DNA of 64,000 nucleotides from Abscondita cerata. Lineage: Eukaryota > Arthropoda > Insecta > Coleoptera > Lampyridae. Both the position numbers and the translations under genes were made by a program. Positions within the stretch are counted from its first letter, which is position 1; every line of letters starts with the position of its first letter. Under the pieces are notes generated by a model. The model was given only the letters and a program-made list of their open reading frames with translations, was not told where the DNA came from and did no database searches. The stretch spans positions 1-64,000 of the forward strand of contig JALBCR010004749.1 in assembly GCA_030710515.1 (NCBI GenBank), read 5' to 3'. Positions 22,139 to 34,150 of this stretch are shown piece by piece.

Positions 22139-23089
22139 CTTTAATATACTATTATAAGCCTTTTAAACACAAACAATGAAAAAAAACACGTATTTTAATA
22201 TATGCCAAAATGACACCATGTTGACAGCTATCAAATGACATTACCAACCGAAAATGTTTTGGGATATAGTAATATTTAAAAATTTAAGTTTCAACAAATT
22301 TGACCGTTTGTAAGCCTCAAAAAATTGTGTGTCACGTGGCCATCAGGAACTGTTTTTGATAGTGCTCGGACTTGCAGGCTTGCATTGGCCTGCAAACCAT
22401 CCTCGCACTCACAAAAGGTCAGTTTCTGGCCTAGTGATACTGATACAATAATAACTATACTGTATTTGTTAAAATACGAATATTGGTAAAAGAAAAAAGA
22501 AAATCCAAAAAAAGAGGCACGAAAAACCGTTTAAATAAACATCTGCGAATATCGTTGTAGTAAAATAAGTATTTATAATTGCACATGAATGTGCATTTGA
22601 GTAAGTTTCGTTTTAAATGCGACAAGTGTCATTATAAAACTATGTCGAAAACCTACTTAGAGAAACAAAAAAAACCCATTTATAGAGATAAATGAAGTTT
22701 TTCCGTACCAGGTTAATATAGTAAAGGAAGATACAACTTTAAAATCTCACATTTATGAACATTTTGACCAATAACCTTTCGTATGCGACTAGAAGACTCA
22801 TTCCAAAGTTAAGTTAAACACGCACACCCGGAAAAAACTACTCAAATGTAACTTTTGCGATTCTAGCAGAAATTAAATGCGATTTTTAAAATCGCACTTG
22901 CATAAATATTCTGATAAATTACCTTTTAAATGCATTTTTTTACAAAACTTCGATGTGAAGGTTAAGGTTGCATCGCATAATCAACAATCTATAAATCAGC
23001 CAAAGTTGGTTAATATAGTTTTCAGTTTGATCATATTCTTTAATTTTGGCTCGAATAAAGGTTAGTATCGAGGTTTATATCAAAACTAA
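22139..23089. other. intergenic DNA, nothing firm
   Basis: AT-rich. The segment around 22590-22960 has scattered Cys/His codons on the + strand (for example FKCDKCHYKT and LPFKCIF) reminiscent of a decayed C2H2 zinc-finger array, with stops in every frame. I do not call a gene. Confidence 0.3.
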
Positions 23090-24062
23090 GGTACTCATTT
23101 ATTGAATAAAAGGCATTTTTAGCAATACAACAAGTAATTGCTTCTTAAAATGGTTAATATTGCTCAAGTTTTTCAACTTAAGAGGTTAATGGTTAAATAA
23201 CTTTACTGGAAGAATGTAAAAACTGTTACTTGTTAATGCTAATATGTGGCAGGGAATGTTTATATTGTTTCCAAATCGAAAGTGGTAACGTTTGTTGTCG
23301 CCTGCTTTAGAAAAATCCTTAATATGAGTTTTAACGTACACAATATCCTTTAAAATGTAAATACAAGGTAAATTTAAGATGTTAAGCTTCTTTTGCAAAA
23401 TACCCTACACTTCTTAAATGCTATTGTACGAACAATTCGTTTTTGAACTAAAAATAAGTCGTTAAGACACCCCCAGCACAATATGTTATAGCTTAAAATA
23501 GAGTCAACATGGGCGTTATATAGTAAGAAATCAAGATATCCTTATTTACAACCTTCCTGAGTCGACTCAATACAAAACATTGCAACGACAACACCTTCGT
23601 CAATTTACATATTTGTTCAAGCCAGGTCATATTCTGATCCATTTGAATTCCTAAAAACTTGACCACAGAACTATTAGGTACACTTTTGCCTTTGGATCTT
23701 ACTAGCAAGCTGGAAGAACAGTAGTTAGGTGAGAATAGAACAATTTCTGTTTTACTTATATTTAACTTAAGGCAATTGTTGGCACAATAGTCTTGCATTA
23801 CCTACTCTCATACAATTGTTGACTTTTAAACTCAACTCCTTGTACGAGTCAGATAATAACCGATGTGTCATCGGCATACACAATGGTATAATTATCGTGC
23901 CGTTTAAAAATATCATTTATAAATACTAAAAATAGAACCGGTCCAAGAACACTACCTTGATGCACATCATTACAGAGGTCAAGCTGTTGAGAGTGGAACT
24001 CCTGGCCCGGTTCCATTCTTAGAATTACTTTTTGGGAACGGTTTGTAACAGTAGCATACAAA
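23090..24062 (-). pseudogene. jockey/CR1-like LINE reverse-transcriptase relic
   Basis: Minus-strand fragments in RT order: VHQGSVLGPVLFLVFINDIF and YTIVYADDTSVI (24061-23849) give the palm motifs including an intact YADD box. NCLKLNISKTEIVLFSP and VKFLGIQMDQNMTW (23798-23620) are the thumb side. LCWGCL and VQKRIVRTIAFK (about 23480-23420) are the typical post-RT region. Frames change between blocks and stops intervene. The 5' half, including endonuclease, is missing. Confidence 0.75.
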
Positions 24063-24208
24063 ACAAATCAGTCGTAAACACTGATTTCATAGATAAGAAG
24101 ACAAGTTAAGGAGATAAGAGAAGAATTCCAAAACAACAGATTGGAAGCGTTAATTGTTAAAGTTTTAGTGGGTACTAAACACCGGAGATGAAATATGTTT
24201 AAAGGAAA

Positions 24209-24300
24209 GGAACACCAACTGCAGCAACTACTTAACCAACAGAAAAACACCAAAAACTGCACTTGCAACGGGTGCAGTTTTTGGTGTTTTTCTGTTGGTT
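24209..24300. repeat. palindromic repeat family, copy 2 (no ribozyme core)
   Basis: It starts GGAACACCAACTGCAGC like copy 1. It then forms a near-perfect hairpin with arms of about 29 bp (AACCAACAGAAAAACACC to CTGCAC and its complement) around an 8-nt loop TTGCAACG. The hammerhead core found in copies 1 and 3 is absent. Confidence 0.7.
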
Positions 24301-24554
24301 TGATGAAATATGTTGATTGAAAGCCAAATTTATGTCACAGCAACGTGGGGCTTTGTCTTACATTATTTTCAATAAAGTTTATTCATATCAATATAATGTA
24401 TCAATCATCATAATAAAACTGATTTTGTCAAAAATTTCAATTATTGGCATAAATCACTAAGATGTATCATTGTATCCCTATGTTAAATTTTAAAAACAAA
24501 TTTTAAGAAAAATAGTTATTATGTATTTCCTGTGTTTAGTTGAAAAAATCTGAC

Positions 24555-25088
24555 CTCATAGAGGGTTGTGCTTTTGAAAACGGTTCATAGGTTAATGGTT
24601 TTGGTATCAAAATGAAGCTAAAATTAGTCCGTGTAGCTGTTGCTATTAGGAGTCATCTAAATTCCACCTTGTTTTCAAAAATTTGTCAATAAAAATAAAA
24701 GTAAGTTTTGATAATGAAAGAAAAATAGTATTGGGTTGCCTAAACAATCAACATTCCTACGTTTTGACAATAAAGGCTGAAAGGAAAGTCATTAATAAGC
24801 AAATAAAAAGCTTTATTCCCAAAGAACAGCTTCGAATGATATTAGAACTGAATTAAATAGAAAGGTTACAATAAATAAACATTAAAAATTACTAATTTTT
24901 ACTGATGAATTTTCAAAAGACCGTGTAATTCAGCTGATTTCTGATAGCGAGCGCTATGCGCAATAATTTTAGCTTTGTTTTGATATTAAAACCATTTTTG
25001 TTACTTGAAAGGGCGAGCAGAAATTCGAAAAAAACCAGTTCACAATGCTAAATCCCTATGACCCGTTTTCAAAAGCATCACCCTGTAT
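24555..25088. repeat. decayed TIR element with mariner-like ends
   Basis: The left end GGGTTGTGCTTTTGAAAACG (24562-24581) and the right end CGTTTTCAAAAGCATCACCC (25066-25085), followed by TGTA, are inverted copies. ACAGGGTGATGC at the right end, read on the minus strand, is a common mariner-type tip. The interior shows no convincing transposase. Confidence 0.5.
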
Positions 25089-26198
25089 ACACCTGAAATG
25101 TGCGTTAAATTAAGGAATGAATGAGAAATCAAAGGAAATTAAATGCCGAACAATTTGCCGTCTTGCAAGTGTACCATTCTATTATCGAGAGAAAATCTTT
25201 GAAAAACTCACGATAAAGTAGATGACTCTTGCCGGAATCAAACCCGAGTCTCTTGCTTGACCACAAATGTCGATTAATTAATGTTCTCGTCTGAAATTGG
25301 ATCGTTGTGAGTGTACCTAGTGTAACAAATTTCTTACGTTACACTTTGGAAATATTAAATATTAAAATGTTAAGTTAAGGGCCGGGGGTAAGTCCGCCAA
25401 AGATGTATTTCTAAGTGACAGTAGGCGGTAATCTTGTTGTTCTTGCCCCCTCCTGAAAAGATTCATATCCCTTTAGTCCAAACGGAAGCTGTGTATAATA
25501 AATTTGGAAGTTAACCAGTTGTGTCCCAAATAGGTGGACAAAGCACATTTACTGTTAATATTTGATTACATTCTGAAGAGTTGTCCTTGAGAAGCATAAA
25601 ATAATTAATTAAAAAAAACAAAGTTTTACACTTAATTCTACAAATCTGATTATTTTACATGCACCAATTGACTGTTTTGTTTGTTCATTAGAAACACCAA
25701 GTCATGTTAATTTGTGTAATTGAAAAGTTTTGAAATGTCATTAGTTCGACACAAATATATTTAAGCTAAAAGAAAACATACTCCTTAATGACATATTTTA
25801 TTATTTTACTTGAAAACACACATTATATTAGACTACAATCCTTCAAATACGTACTGGTTACAACAATGAAATACGTACTAATTCTATATTGATTGTTTGT
25901 AGTTCCACTTATTGTACATAACATTTAGAAAACGAATCATACTCACATCTAAACAAATGCATCGCTAAAACTATAGAAAATATTTTCCCAAATAACAAAA
26001 GTGTCATCTACGTTTCCTATAACGAAGATGTATTTTCAATAAATGATGGTAACCACGATATGGAGTTTCCACTTTACAAACGATCAAATTACAAAAACTA
26101 CTACTACAACTACGTGATATATGCTGAATCATTTAGGCTTATTGTCTAGATTTCAAGTATTTTCAAGATAATAAATTGTATCAGTTAGTGACTGACGG
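25089..26198. other. intergenic DNA, nothing recognised
   Basis: AT-rich without ORFs. On the minus strand near 25220-25250 there is GGGTTTGATTCCGG, which resembles a tRNA T-arm or polymerase III box B. No matching D-arm or cloverleaf was found. Confidence 0.4.
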
Positions 26199-26340
26199 AA
26201 TAGTATATTTTACACGAGTTTTTACAAGAGGTATTTTGTCGCACGCATGGGTTTGAAGCACGAGGAGCGTAGCGACGAGTGCTTCAAAGAAATAAGTGCG
26301 ACAAATTATCTTGTAAAACAAGTATAACATACTATTTTTT
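26199..26340. repeat. 142-bp imperfect palindrome with AATAGTAT ends
   Basis: Left half AATAGTATATTTTACACGAG, TTTTGTCGCAC, TTTGAAGCAC is mirrored by GTGCTTCAAA, GTGCGACAAA and ATACTATTTTTT. The tip holds GAGGAGCGTAGCGACGAG. It lies 185 bp upstream of the Crypton-like ATG and shares its ends with the palindrome at 60884-60982. Confidence 0.65.
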
Positions 26341-26525
26341 CTATTTCGCTTCAATTAATATTTACTACTCCTATTTGGGCAAATAAATTGCTGTGTATGG
26401 AAATTTAATTTTTACGGTTGGCAATACTAACTAAAATTTTTTCAAAGTTTAAAGTTAGGCGACTACTAAAATTTTTGTACTGAATTGGTTAAAATTAATT
26501 ATAAATAACTATTTAAATTAAAATT

Positions 26526-27515
26526 ATGGATGCAAATGACTTTTCGTGTACCCCGCCAGAATTAAAAGAAGTAGCGATAAGTGCGATTGACCATCTTACT
26601 ACCGGAAAAAATCTAAAACTAAATATATTAAAGAATATAAAGGTTTTCCTAAATGGTGTGAAGAAAATAAAGTCGGTTCAATAACCGAAAACGTATTGTT
26701 GGCCTATTTCGAGATCATGGGCAGATCAAAAAAGGCATCGACAATGTGGTCGAGTTATTCGATGCTGAAGACATGTCTTTCCATTTACAAAAAACATTGA
26801 CATTTCAAAACCTAAAATTAATAGCATTTTTAAAAAAGGCAGAATCAAAACTATCATCCCAAAAAATCATGCATTATTGAGTCTAAAGAAATTAACTGAT
26901 TCATTAATGAAGCTGATGGCTGTATTTTCTTGGTAATGAAGGTATCTTTCAGTTTATAAAATTTTGTTTGTTAATACAGATTCATATAATTTTAGTTCAT
27001 ATTAATTATAGGCTATTGTGGGGCTTGCAGAAGGGATGAATTAACCCACATGTCAATCAACGATGTACAATTGAAAGTAGACATAATCGTAGTAACTGTA
27101 CCTAAAACAAAAACAAATGTAACCAGAGTATTTCTAATCATAGAAGTACCTTGGATTAATATCATTAAAAAATACATTAAACTGCGACTTTCCCATGCTT
27201 CCAACAACAGATTTTTTAAATTATCGTTCCGGTAAAGGCACGACATCTCCCATAAAAATCAACAAAATAGGAGAAATTCCTAAGAATATCGCAACATTTT
27301 TAAAACTGCCTAGTCCAGAAAAATATACAGGACACTGCATCGGCATCACATATAGCAAACCAAGGTGGAGACTTACTCACAATAAAGAAGCATGGAGGCT
27401 GGAAGTCTTTAGCTGTAGCTGAGGGATTTGTGGATGCTTCTTTAAAGAAGAAAATTGACATTGCCAACATGTTTTCAACATGAGACGAATCTGAAGCTTC
27501 TACGTCCACTGCGTG
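26526..27515 (+). pseudogene. Crypton-like tyrosine recombinase relic
   Basis: Reading starts MDANDFSCTPPELKEVAI. Frames then alternate: KVFLNGVKKI, SITENVLLAYFEIMGRSKKA and STMWSSYSMLKTCLSIYKK form the N-terminal SAM-like core-binding domain. GACRREELTHMSINDVQ (27010-27070) contains the first catalytic Arg of the recombinase. KTKTNVTRVF and NKIGEIPKNIATFLKLP follow. YTGHC, NQGGDLLTIKKHGGWKS and VAEGFVDASLKKKI (27310-27470) contain His/Trp of the GHxxR and HGGW boxes. The Arg-Arg-Thr of the GHCFRRT box is deleted and the nucleophile Tyr context is broken. Related proteins are common in insects as Crypton-derived ORFs. Inactive. Confidence 0.65.
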
Positions 27516-27620
27516 TAGTTCTTGGTTTTTAAGTTGTCATAAATTTGATATGATATAAATTTGTGTTTCTAATATTACATCACAAACTAATCTTTATTCG
27601 CCAAAAAATTGTTGCTTAAG

Positions 27621-28302
27621 TTGTAAAGCTTCGTACACACCTGAACAACAAACCGAGCAACAAACATAACAACGAACCGAAAGTCAAACAGAAAGACAAA
27701 CGATCTTTTATGATTTCCACAATCCGAACAACAAACGGAACGTTTATGTTGTTCCCATAATTATTTTCAGTAGTTTTCAGTTCATATATATTTATTATTG
27801 AGAAGAGAAAATTGCGGAAAACAAGAAGATAGTGCCAACCAAATTTTTACGCACAAAGAAGAGTAAAAAGTTATAATTTACTTCGCTTTTTTTTTATTTT
27901 GGAAATTTCCGCCCAAATGATGCTAATAGGGACATCATTTTTTCTTGCATTCTTAAACACTGATTAATTTAAAACATTTTTCTTCTTTCAACTCCATAAT
28001 ATTACCTAAAACACAACAAACCCACAAAAGGGAGGACAAAAATTCTCCCGCATAAGTTTGTTCGCCGTTTTGTTTAGATTCGTCCAAACCTGCAAACGCA
28101 TTCGCGCACATTTTCTTTGATGTCGGAGAAAAAACCGACAAGTTGCGGGAATGCCGCAAACCGTTCGTGGAACAATCAGGACTTGCGAATCTGTTCTAAA
28201 ATTCGTACGTAGCACCGTCCAAATTAATGTTCCGATTGCCGTTCGGTTCGTTGTTCTGTTTGTTCCTCGGTTTGTTGTTCAGGTGTGTACGAAGCTTTAC
28301 AA
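27621..28302. mobile_element. 682-bp non-autonomous TIR element
   Basis: Both ends begin TTGTAAAGCTTCGTACACAC (one inverted) and stay near-identical for about 62 bp through CTGAACAACAAACCGAG. TAAG directly flanks both sides (27617-27620 and 28303-28306), a possible 4-bp target duplication. Short minus-strand frames at 27953-28215 have no recognisable domain. The superfamily is undecided. Confidence 0.7.
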
Positions 28303-28424
28303 TAAGCATATTAATATGAACTATATCTTATGAAAGGAGAGTTATGTAACTATAATTAACGACTTAACGTTACGTTAGTAGATTCCATTTACTATTTACA
28401 CATATTTTCTTGGAACATTCGATA

Positions 28425-28742
28425 ATTAACTATCGGGATATGATGACCCTATACTTCGCAGGTTGTGCGCAACTGGATACAAGAAAATAACTTGGAGCTG
28501 TTACCCTGGCCAGCAAAAGCCCAGATTTTAACATTATCGAAAATGTTTGGGCTCGAATACTTGCTGTTATCCGAAGACAACAAGGGCCAAATTTTATACC
28601 AGTAAACCGTAATGCACTAATTGCAGCCATTGATACCGCATGGGAAACGATTAATATTAATTATATTGATACCTTGATAGCGTCAATGAGCAGACGCCTC
28701 CAAGAATGTATCAATAATAATGGAGGTCACACCCATTATTGA
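28425..28742 (+). pseudogene. Tc1-like transposase relic, C-terminal part
   Basis: VVRNWIQENNLELLPWPAK is followed, after a one-base frameshift, by SPDFNIIENVWARIL (the block with the third catalytic Glu of Tc1 elements), then IDTAWETINI and the typical end MSRRLQECINNNGGHTHY with stop at 28738-28740. The N-terminal two thirds and any inverted repeats are not visible. Confidence 0.75.
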
Positions 28743-30977
28743 TTTCTTATATTTATTTATATAGTAATACCTTTATTTAAAAAAAAGGTTTTCATTTAAT
28801 TTTAAACTATAACTTGGTATCTTAATTATAATTATGTAATAAATTCTTGTCAAAAACTAAATATATACGTTGACAATAAGAATTGCCTTAGTTTTTATTT
28901 TCACTTTTATATTAACTACAGAAAAAATGAAACGTCATAAAATATACATTTTGTAAGGACTAAATATTATGAATAGAGAGTTTAATGATTTTTTTAATAA
29001 CTTACAATAATTAGTAGGTTAGATTTATTTAAAAATAAGTAATAATCAGTCAACCCAAATAACCATGTTTAGTTTTTTGATTTAATTAAAATATAATAAA
29101 AAAGTTAATAAAAGTTATTGCTTGTAGACGTTTTTTAAATCAAAATTATTTCTAATTTTATTTTGTAAACATTTCCTAAACAAAATTTTGATTCGATAAT
29201 TAATCTAGCTATGGTGTTTAATTAGCGATACCTTCAAATATATTCTTTAAAGAAAAAAATTAAGTAAGCAACGTAAATTACCTATTTTCTAAAACGTGCT
29301 TAGTGTAATGATTCATTCTACAGTCCTTCTATAAGATAACCCCTGCTGAGACTACCTGCTGTTAGAATTGTAAATGATACCTTTAAGCCCGCTTAACAAT
29401 GTGCAAACTTTTGTTTACAGAAATTGTGGTGTCCAAGTTTTAAATTTCATGAGTGTACATTTATTTCCTATTTCTCTTTGGTAAATGTAATAATTGACTC
29501 TGATATCTAGAAAAAGAGTGGCCTCAGTCAGTTGAAACGTCGATAACCAAAGGTACTATGTTTCATTAATTCACTACCACTCCTACAAGAAGACTCAATT
29601 TTTGGGAAACTCGTTAACTATAAAGAAAAATTAAGGAGTCTTCATCATCACGTCATAATTGACTTTGAAAATTAAAGTAATTTGAAACAATTATCCAGTA
29701 CGAAATTTATTTTTTTAATGTAGGTATAATACGTTTTGTTGTTTTTAATTGAACTAATTTTATTTATGACATTAATTGCATTTTAGCAACTTTCGTTAAA
29801 CTTGAAGCATCACAACGAATTTAAAATCTGATTGTTATCTTAACTTTTAATCAATTTTCTCATTATATATTAGTGAAAGAGAAGGTGTTTTTACCATTTT
29901 ATTAAATATGAAGCGTAAATTAGATTTATTCATTTCTAGAAAGTATTATTCCACGGTCGCATTAAACGGAAGAACCTGGTAAGGTCGACAAGAATTTTTT
30001 CTTACATTAATTATAAACCCAACTATTATTTAATTTTACCACTTTCAAGTTATTCTTGCAGAGAAAATTTATGTTTTAAATAACTTTTTATATACTATAA
30101 ACCGTCAAACTAAACTCAGTGAAGCGCACTAAAATTAAAATGGAAATTAATATTGAACAATTTAGTGTAAAAAAATGTAAAAGTGTTGTTCTCTAAAAAA
30201 TTAAAATTCAGTCATCATTGCTTGTTTAGATACAATTAATTTGTCAAAGCAGCACCGATTTTCCTAAAAATTTGGATTCTACTTCAAAGTTGACCCTGTG
30301 CTGGAGATTGCTTTTTTATTTATTAGGGTTAAAATACCCCTATTTGAAAATAATTTTATAATTGCCGGTTGGGGCTTGTAATCAAAAGAAGTAACATCAG
30401 TTGACGTTGTGAGGGTTCAATTATTATGAATTGACAATTTTTAATCCCCAAAACCACCCCCTATGACTGTAATCGACCCTTATAATAACTACCCCTTGCA
30501 AAAAACCCAATTTAGTTTTAATTTAATTTTTTTAATTTTTGGACAAATAAATAAATTCAATCACAAATCAAAGACAGCGAAAATAAAATATTCATTTTTT
30601 CTAATTATGTACTACATGAATGAATTTCAATTTATTTATTAATTCATAAATAATTGAAAAAAATCTACAAATAATTAAAATTCTTCACTTTAATTTTCCT
30701 CTCGCTCTTCAACTTTTTTAAATCATAATTCGCTTATTTTTTAAGCTACGAAAATCTTAAAAAAAACAATTTGTAGGTTTTTTACTCATGTAAATTGAAA
30801 ATTTATTTAACTCTTATTTTTGAATGGGTTTGAGCTGAAGGGGCGGAGTAATGGTACTATTTACGAACATGTACAAACTTTAAACGGTCATATCTTACTC
30901 AATTTTTATCCTACCCAAAAAAATACAAAATTTAAAAAAAACAAAACCTACAATTTTGTACTTTACAAAATTTATAG
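28743..30977. other. intergenic DNA, nothing firm
   Basis: Long AT-rich stretch. Near 29512-29550 a string CAGTCAGTTGAAACGTCG resembles the 3' half of a decayed hammerhead, but its CTGATGA box is not convincing. No ORF with a known domain, and no clear repeat pair. Confidence 0.45.
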
Positions 30978-31075
30978 TCAACAGAAAACACCAAAAACTG
31001 CACCAAAAACTTTACTCGGACACGTGTTTCAACAGCTAAGCTGTCATCATCAGCGATATCGATTTCTGTTGGTTA
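30978..31075 (-). repeat. palindromic repeat family, copy 3, with hammerhead-like core
   Basis: On the minus strand: CCAACAGAAATCGATATCG, then CTGATGA (31053-31047), stem II GACAGC-TTA-GCTGTT, GAAA (31030-31027), CACGTGTCCGAGTAAAG and the tail GGTGCAGTTTTTGGTG to CTGTTG. It lacks the extra left arm seen in copy 1, so stem III has no partner strand. It looks like the undivided ancestral order of the family. Confidence 0.65.
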
Positions 31076-31079
31076 AATA

Positions 31080-31924
31080 ATTTGAAAATTTATAGTTTTT
31101 TAATTATTTTGGAAAAAAGAATTTTTTCAAAATTACAAAAATACACTATTCTCTCTTCAAACTCGACTTTTTCAAAACTACCTTTAAAATTTCGGAGCCT
31201 ATTTGAAATACATAAATAGAGTTATTTGTGAAGTGGTAGCAATTTATTTGAACTGGGGTGGTATTTAGGGGGTGATTTGTACTTTTTATCAAAAAAAAAA
31301 ATAGAAACCATCAACCTTATCGATGTAATAACTCGCTTATTTTTAATGCTAAACACTTTTTTAAAAAACGAATTAAAATATTTGTCAAGCACTTTAAAAA
31401 AGTTCGTATAAATTTTCCCCGAAAAATGCATAGTTTTTTAGTTATTTCAAGATAAAACTTTCAATTTTTGTTTTGACAAATTGCCGGTTTGGTACAATTA
31501 ATCTTAGTCCATTTTTACCGTTAACGAGCTATACATGCTAACCTTTAAAATAGGACGTATATTTTACTGTAAAACTATCCTAATTCCATTATCTCGCATT
31601 AGAGTCTTTAAAGGTAAAAAATGCAAAGTATCCTAAACTTAACCTTAACTTTTTTAGGTCCAAATCAAATTTAATATAGTATAACAACCAAGGATATATT
31701 CTTTTTGTATTTATTGAAAACTATCCTATGTCCAATTTATGGAGTTCGAGTGTATCGGGTGCATAATTCACGTCTAAAACGTTTGTCGACACTTGCCGCA
31801 TCTTACTCAACTACTTGGCGGAATCGCAGTAAGTGGGTGGCGCCAGTTTAGTTTTAGCGGGATTGGATTAATGAATGTTTTCACCCATCCATAGTGCAAA
31901 TAATTGATAAACAATAAGTGACCG
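31080..31924. other. AT-rich DNA before the repeat-type ORF
   Basis: No recognisable domain. May contain untranslated leader of the transposon-like gene that follows. Confidence 0.35.
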
Positions 31925-32170
31925 ATGCAAAAAAATGGAGAAATTAGCGCTAGATGGGCAAGAGATGTTTTTCTAGATGACATCTACACGGCTTTGCTTT
32001 CTAAACCTGACTATGTACCTCAATATATTACAAATAACCGTCGTCTAGTAAACTGTCTGATACCAAATGCAACTGATAACAGTGACAAGACCGTATCTGA
32101 AGAAGAAACTAGGGCAAACACTATTGTGGAACAAGAACTAGGGTTAGAGAAGACAAAAAAAGAAAAATAA
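31925..32170 (+). pseudogene. small ORF preceding the repeat-type ORF
   Basis: An 81-codon frame starting MQKNGEISARWARDVFLDDI and ending KTKKEK, 23 bp before the next ORF. Composition is acidic, then Lys-rich. It may be the N-terminal exon or a broken part of the same element. I do not recognise it. Confidence 0.3.
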
Positions 32171-32193
32171 AGTCAACTGTATAAAAGAGAAAC

Positions 32194-33249
32194 ATGGCGA
32201 AGAAATTAAGGAATTTAGGAAAAACATACACAAATTCTCAAAATAAGATTGTTCCAGGAAGAAAACTAAAGGAACCCTGTAGAAACACATGTCGTCTAAA
32301 GTGTGTTAGCAAAATATCAAAAGACATGCGGTTTGACATTTTTTCTGTGTATTGGGCTTTGGAAGATATTAATCGCCAACGGGACTTCATTTTACGCTTT
32401 GTTAATTTTAAAAACAAAAATCGGCAGCGCCTTCGACGTCATAACAGAGCAGACTACTCTAGTGATGATGATCCTGAAAATTTAAATAGTCGAAGAAAAA
32501 TGACCTATTTATATCATCTCCACACAGATGAAGGTACGAGAAAAAAAGTATGTCAAACGTTCTTTCTAAACACCCTTGGAATAAGTTACCAAGTAATCAA
32601 AACTGTCCCTGCAAAACGTACTTCAGACAACAATCTGATTACTATAGATAAAGATAATAGAGGCAGACATCCAGCAAAATCCCGCATTAGTGACAAACAA
32701 GAACTGCTGGTCAAACAACACATAAACTCGTTTGAAGCCGTTGAAAGCCACTACGTAAGAAAAGACTCTTCAAAGAAATACTTACCTGGATCTTTGAACA
32801 TTTCCAAAATGTTTAGACTCTACGTAGATTATTGTAAGGAAAACGGCATAGATAAGAAAGATATAGTTCGCGAATCCGTGTATCCCTGGATATTTGTTAA
32901 CAAGTTTAATATAGGGTTTCACATTCCCAAAAAGGATCAGTGCGACTTGTGCGTCAATTATAAAAATTTAAATGACTCCGAAAAACTTCAGTTGCATGAG
33001 GAATTTGAAAATCACATGTTAAATAAAGAGTTGATGTGAAAGAAAAAAGAGGATGACAAGCTTAAGGCCTCTGTTGATAACAGCTTCTGTTCAGCTATTT
33101 TTGATCTTCAGCAGGTGTTACAGTGTCCAAAAATAGAAGTTGGCCAAGCCTATTACAAGTCAAAAGTGGCTACATATAATTTAACAATGTGTGAGGCTGC
33201 CAAAAAGCAGGGATACTGTTACCTATCTCTCGCGGGACTTGTGAAATAG
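32194..33249 (+). pseudogene. transposon-associated protein of unknown function, with premature stop and 3' truncation
   Basis: A 281-codon ORF (MAKKLRNLGKTYTN) ends at a TGA at 33037-33039. The same frame then continues with clear protein-like sequence (SFCSAIFDLQQVLQCPK) to a TAG at 33247-33249. It has conserved-looking blocks: CRLKCVSKI, FFLNTLGISYQVIKT, GRHPAKSRISD, VESHYVRKDSSKKYLPGS and PKKDQCDLC with a CxxC. The order matches a family of uncharacterised, multi-copy insect proteins I associate with DNA transposons. The usual longer C-terminal (likely DDE/RNase H-type) part is missing. Function is unknown; in-frame stop plus truncation argue for a relic. Confidence 0.5.
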
Positions 33250-33819
33250 AAAATTGTATTCTAAAATTCATAAAAACTAAAGTAGACGAGCTCTCGATGA
33301 GATCTTTTGAACCTTAAATAAAAAAGTGGGGTCCATTTAAAAAAAATTATATTGACTCTTTGAAACATCATGTATAATAGAATATATTTTTAAAATGTGC
33401 ACTCAGTAACTATACTATACTAAATGTAACAAATTTTGATACATTTTTTTATTAACTAATTTATCCTTAGTTGTCAGAAGTTTGCGCCATCCTGTAAGAG
33501 AATAGTAAAAAAAAACCTTATGGGTTTTTACAACAATTATTATTTTCCTTTTCACTCACGCGGCCCTGAGATATTTGGGGGCAGTCCTGGATTAATGAAA
33601 AATTGGGGAACAGAGTAAAGAAGTATTTTACATATTTTTTACTCTTCCCGAAATCATCTAAAAATTAAGCGCATACTTAAATTGTACACAAAGAATTTAC
33701 CGTTTTGCAATAGTTTTACTGATAGAATTTCCTAAAAAGAAATTTAAGAATAAGGATTAAGATACTAATCCCTTAGTTTGCCCATGCAGCAGGTATAAAT
33801 TCTAATTTTTAGATTAAGA
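33250..33819. other. intergenic DNA, nothing recognised
   Basis: AT-rich, no ORF or repeat pair identified. Confidence 0.45.
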
Positions 33820-33965
33820 GTGATTCACGTTACACCGTGTTGTGGCGGAGCCGTGCCACGGACGGTTCACGGTCAAACATCTATAGTGTACTTTTGTATG
33901 CACTGATTCACGGTTGTCCGTGGTACGGCCGTGGCACTGCCGCACAAATGTCGGTTGGTATATCT
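33820..33965. repeat. MITE-like palindromic segment
   Basis: Imperfect inverted halves: GTGGCGGAGCCGTGCCACGG on the left and CCGTGGTACGGCCGTGGCAC on the right, separated by about 60 bp. GC-rich compared with its surroundings. No ORF beyond a reading of the repeat itself. Confidence 0.5.
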
Positions 33966-34150
33966 TTCGAGTCGTAGACACTTCGCTGAATGGACATAAC
34001 GTCGAAAGAAAAAAATTATAATAACTGTAACCTACCAACTAACATCGTTTATTATTATTATTATTAATTAAAACAAATTTACATAAAAAAAGTGTTTTTG
34101 AATACCCTACTTAAGATTAATCTCTCTTAATACGAAAAACACATCGGTTT

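Noticed and set aside
22590..22960. Possible C2H2 zinc-finger gene
   Set aside because: Cys/His pairs are scattered, spacing is irregular and stops occur in each frame.
25215..25265. tRNA-like T-arm (GGGTTTGATTCCGG on the minus strand)
   Set aside because: No D-arm, anticodon arm or acceptor pairing could be placed; at most a SINE remnant.
29505..29560. Hammerhead-like string CAGTCAGTTGAAACGTCG
   Set aside because: No acceptable CTGANGA box at the required place and no clean stem II.
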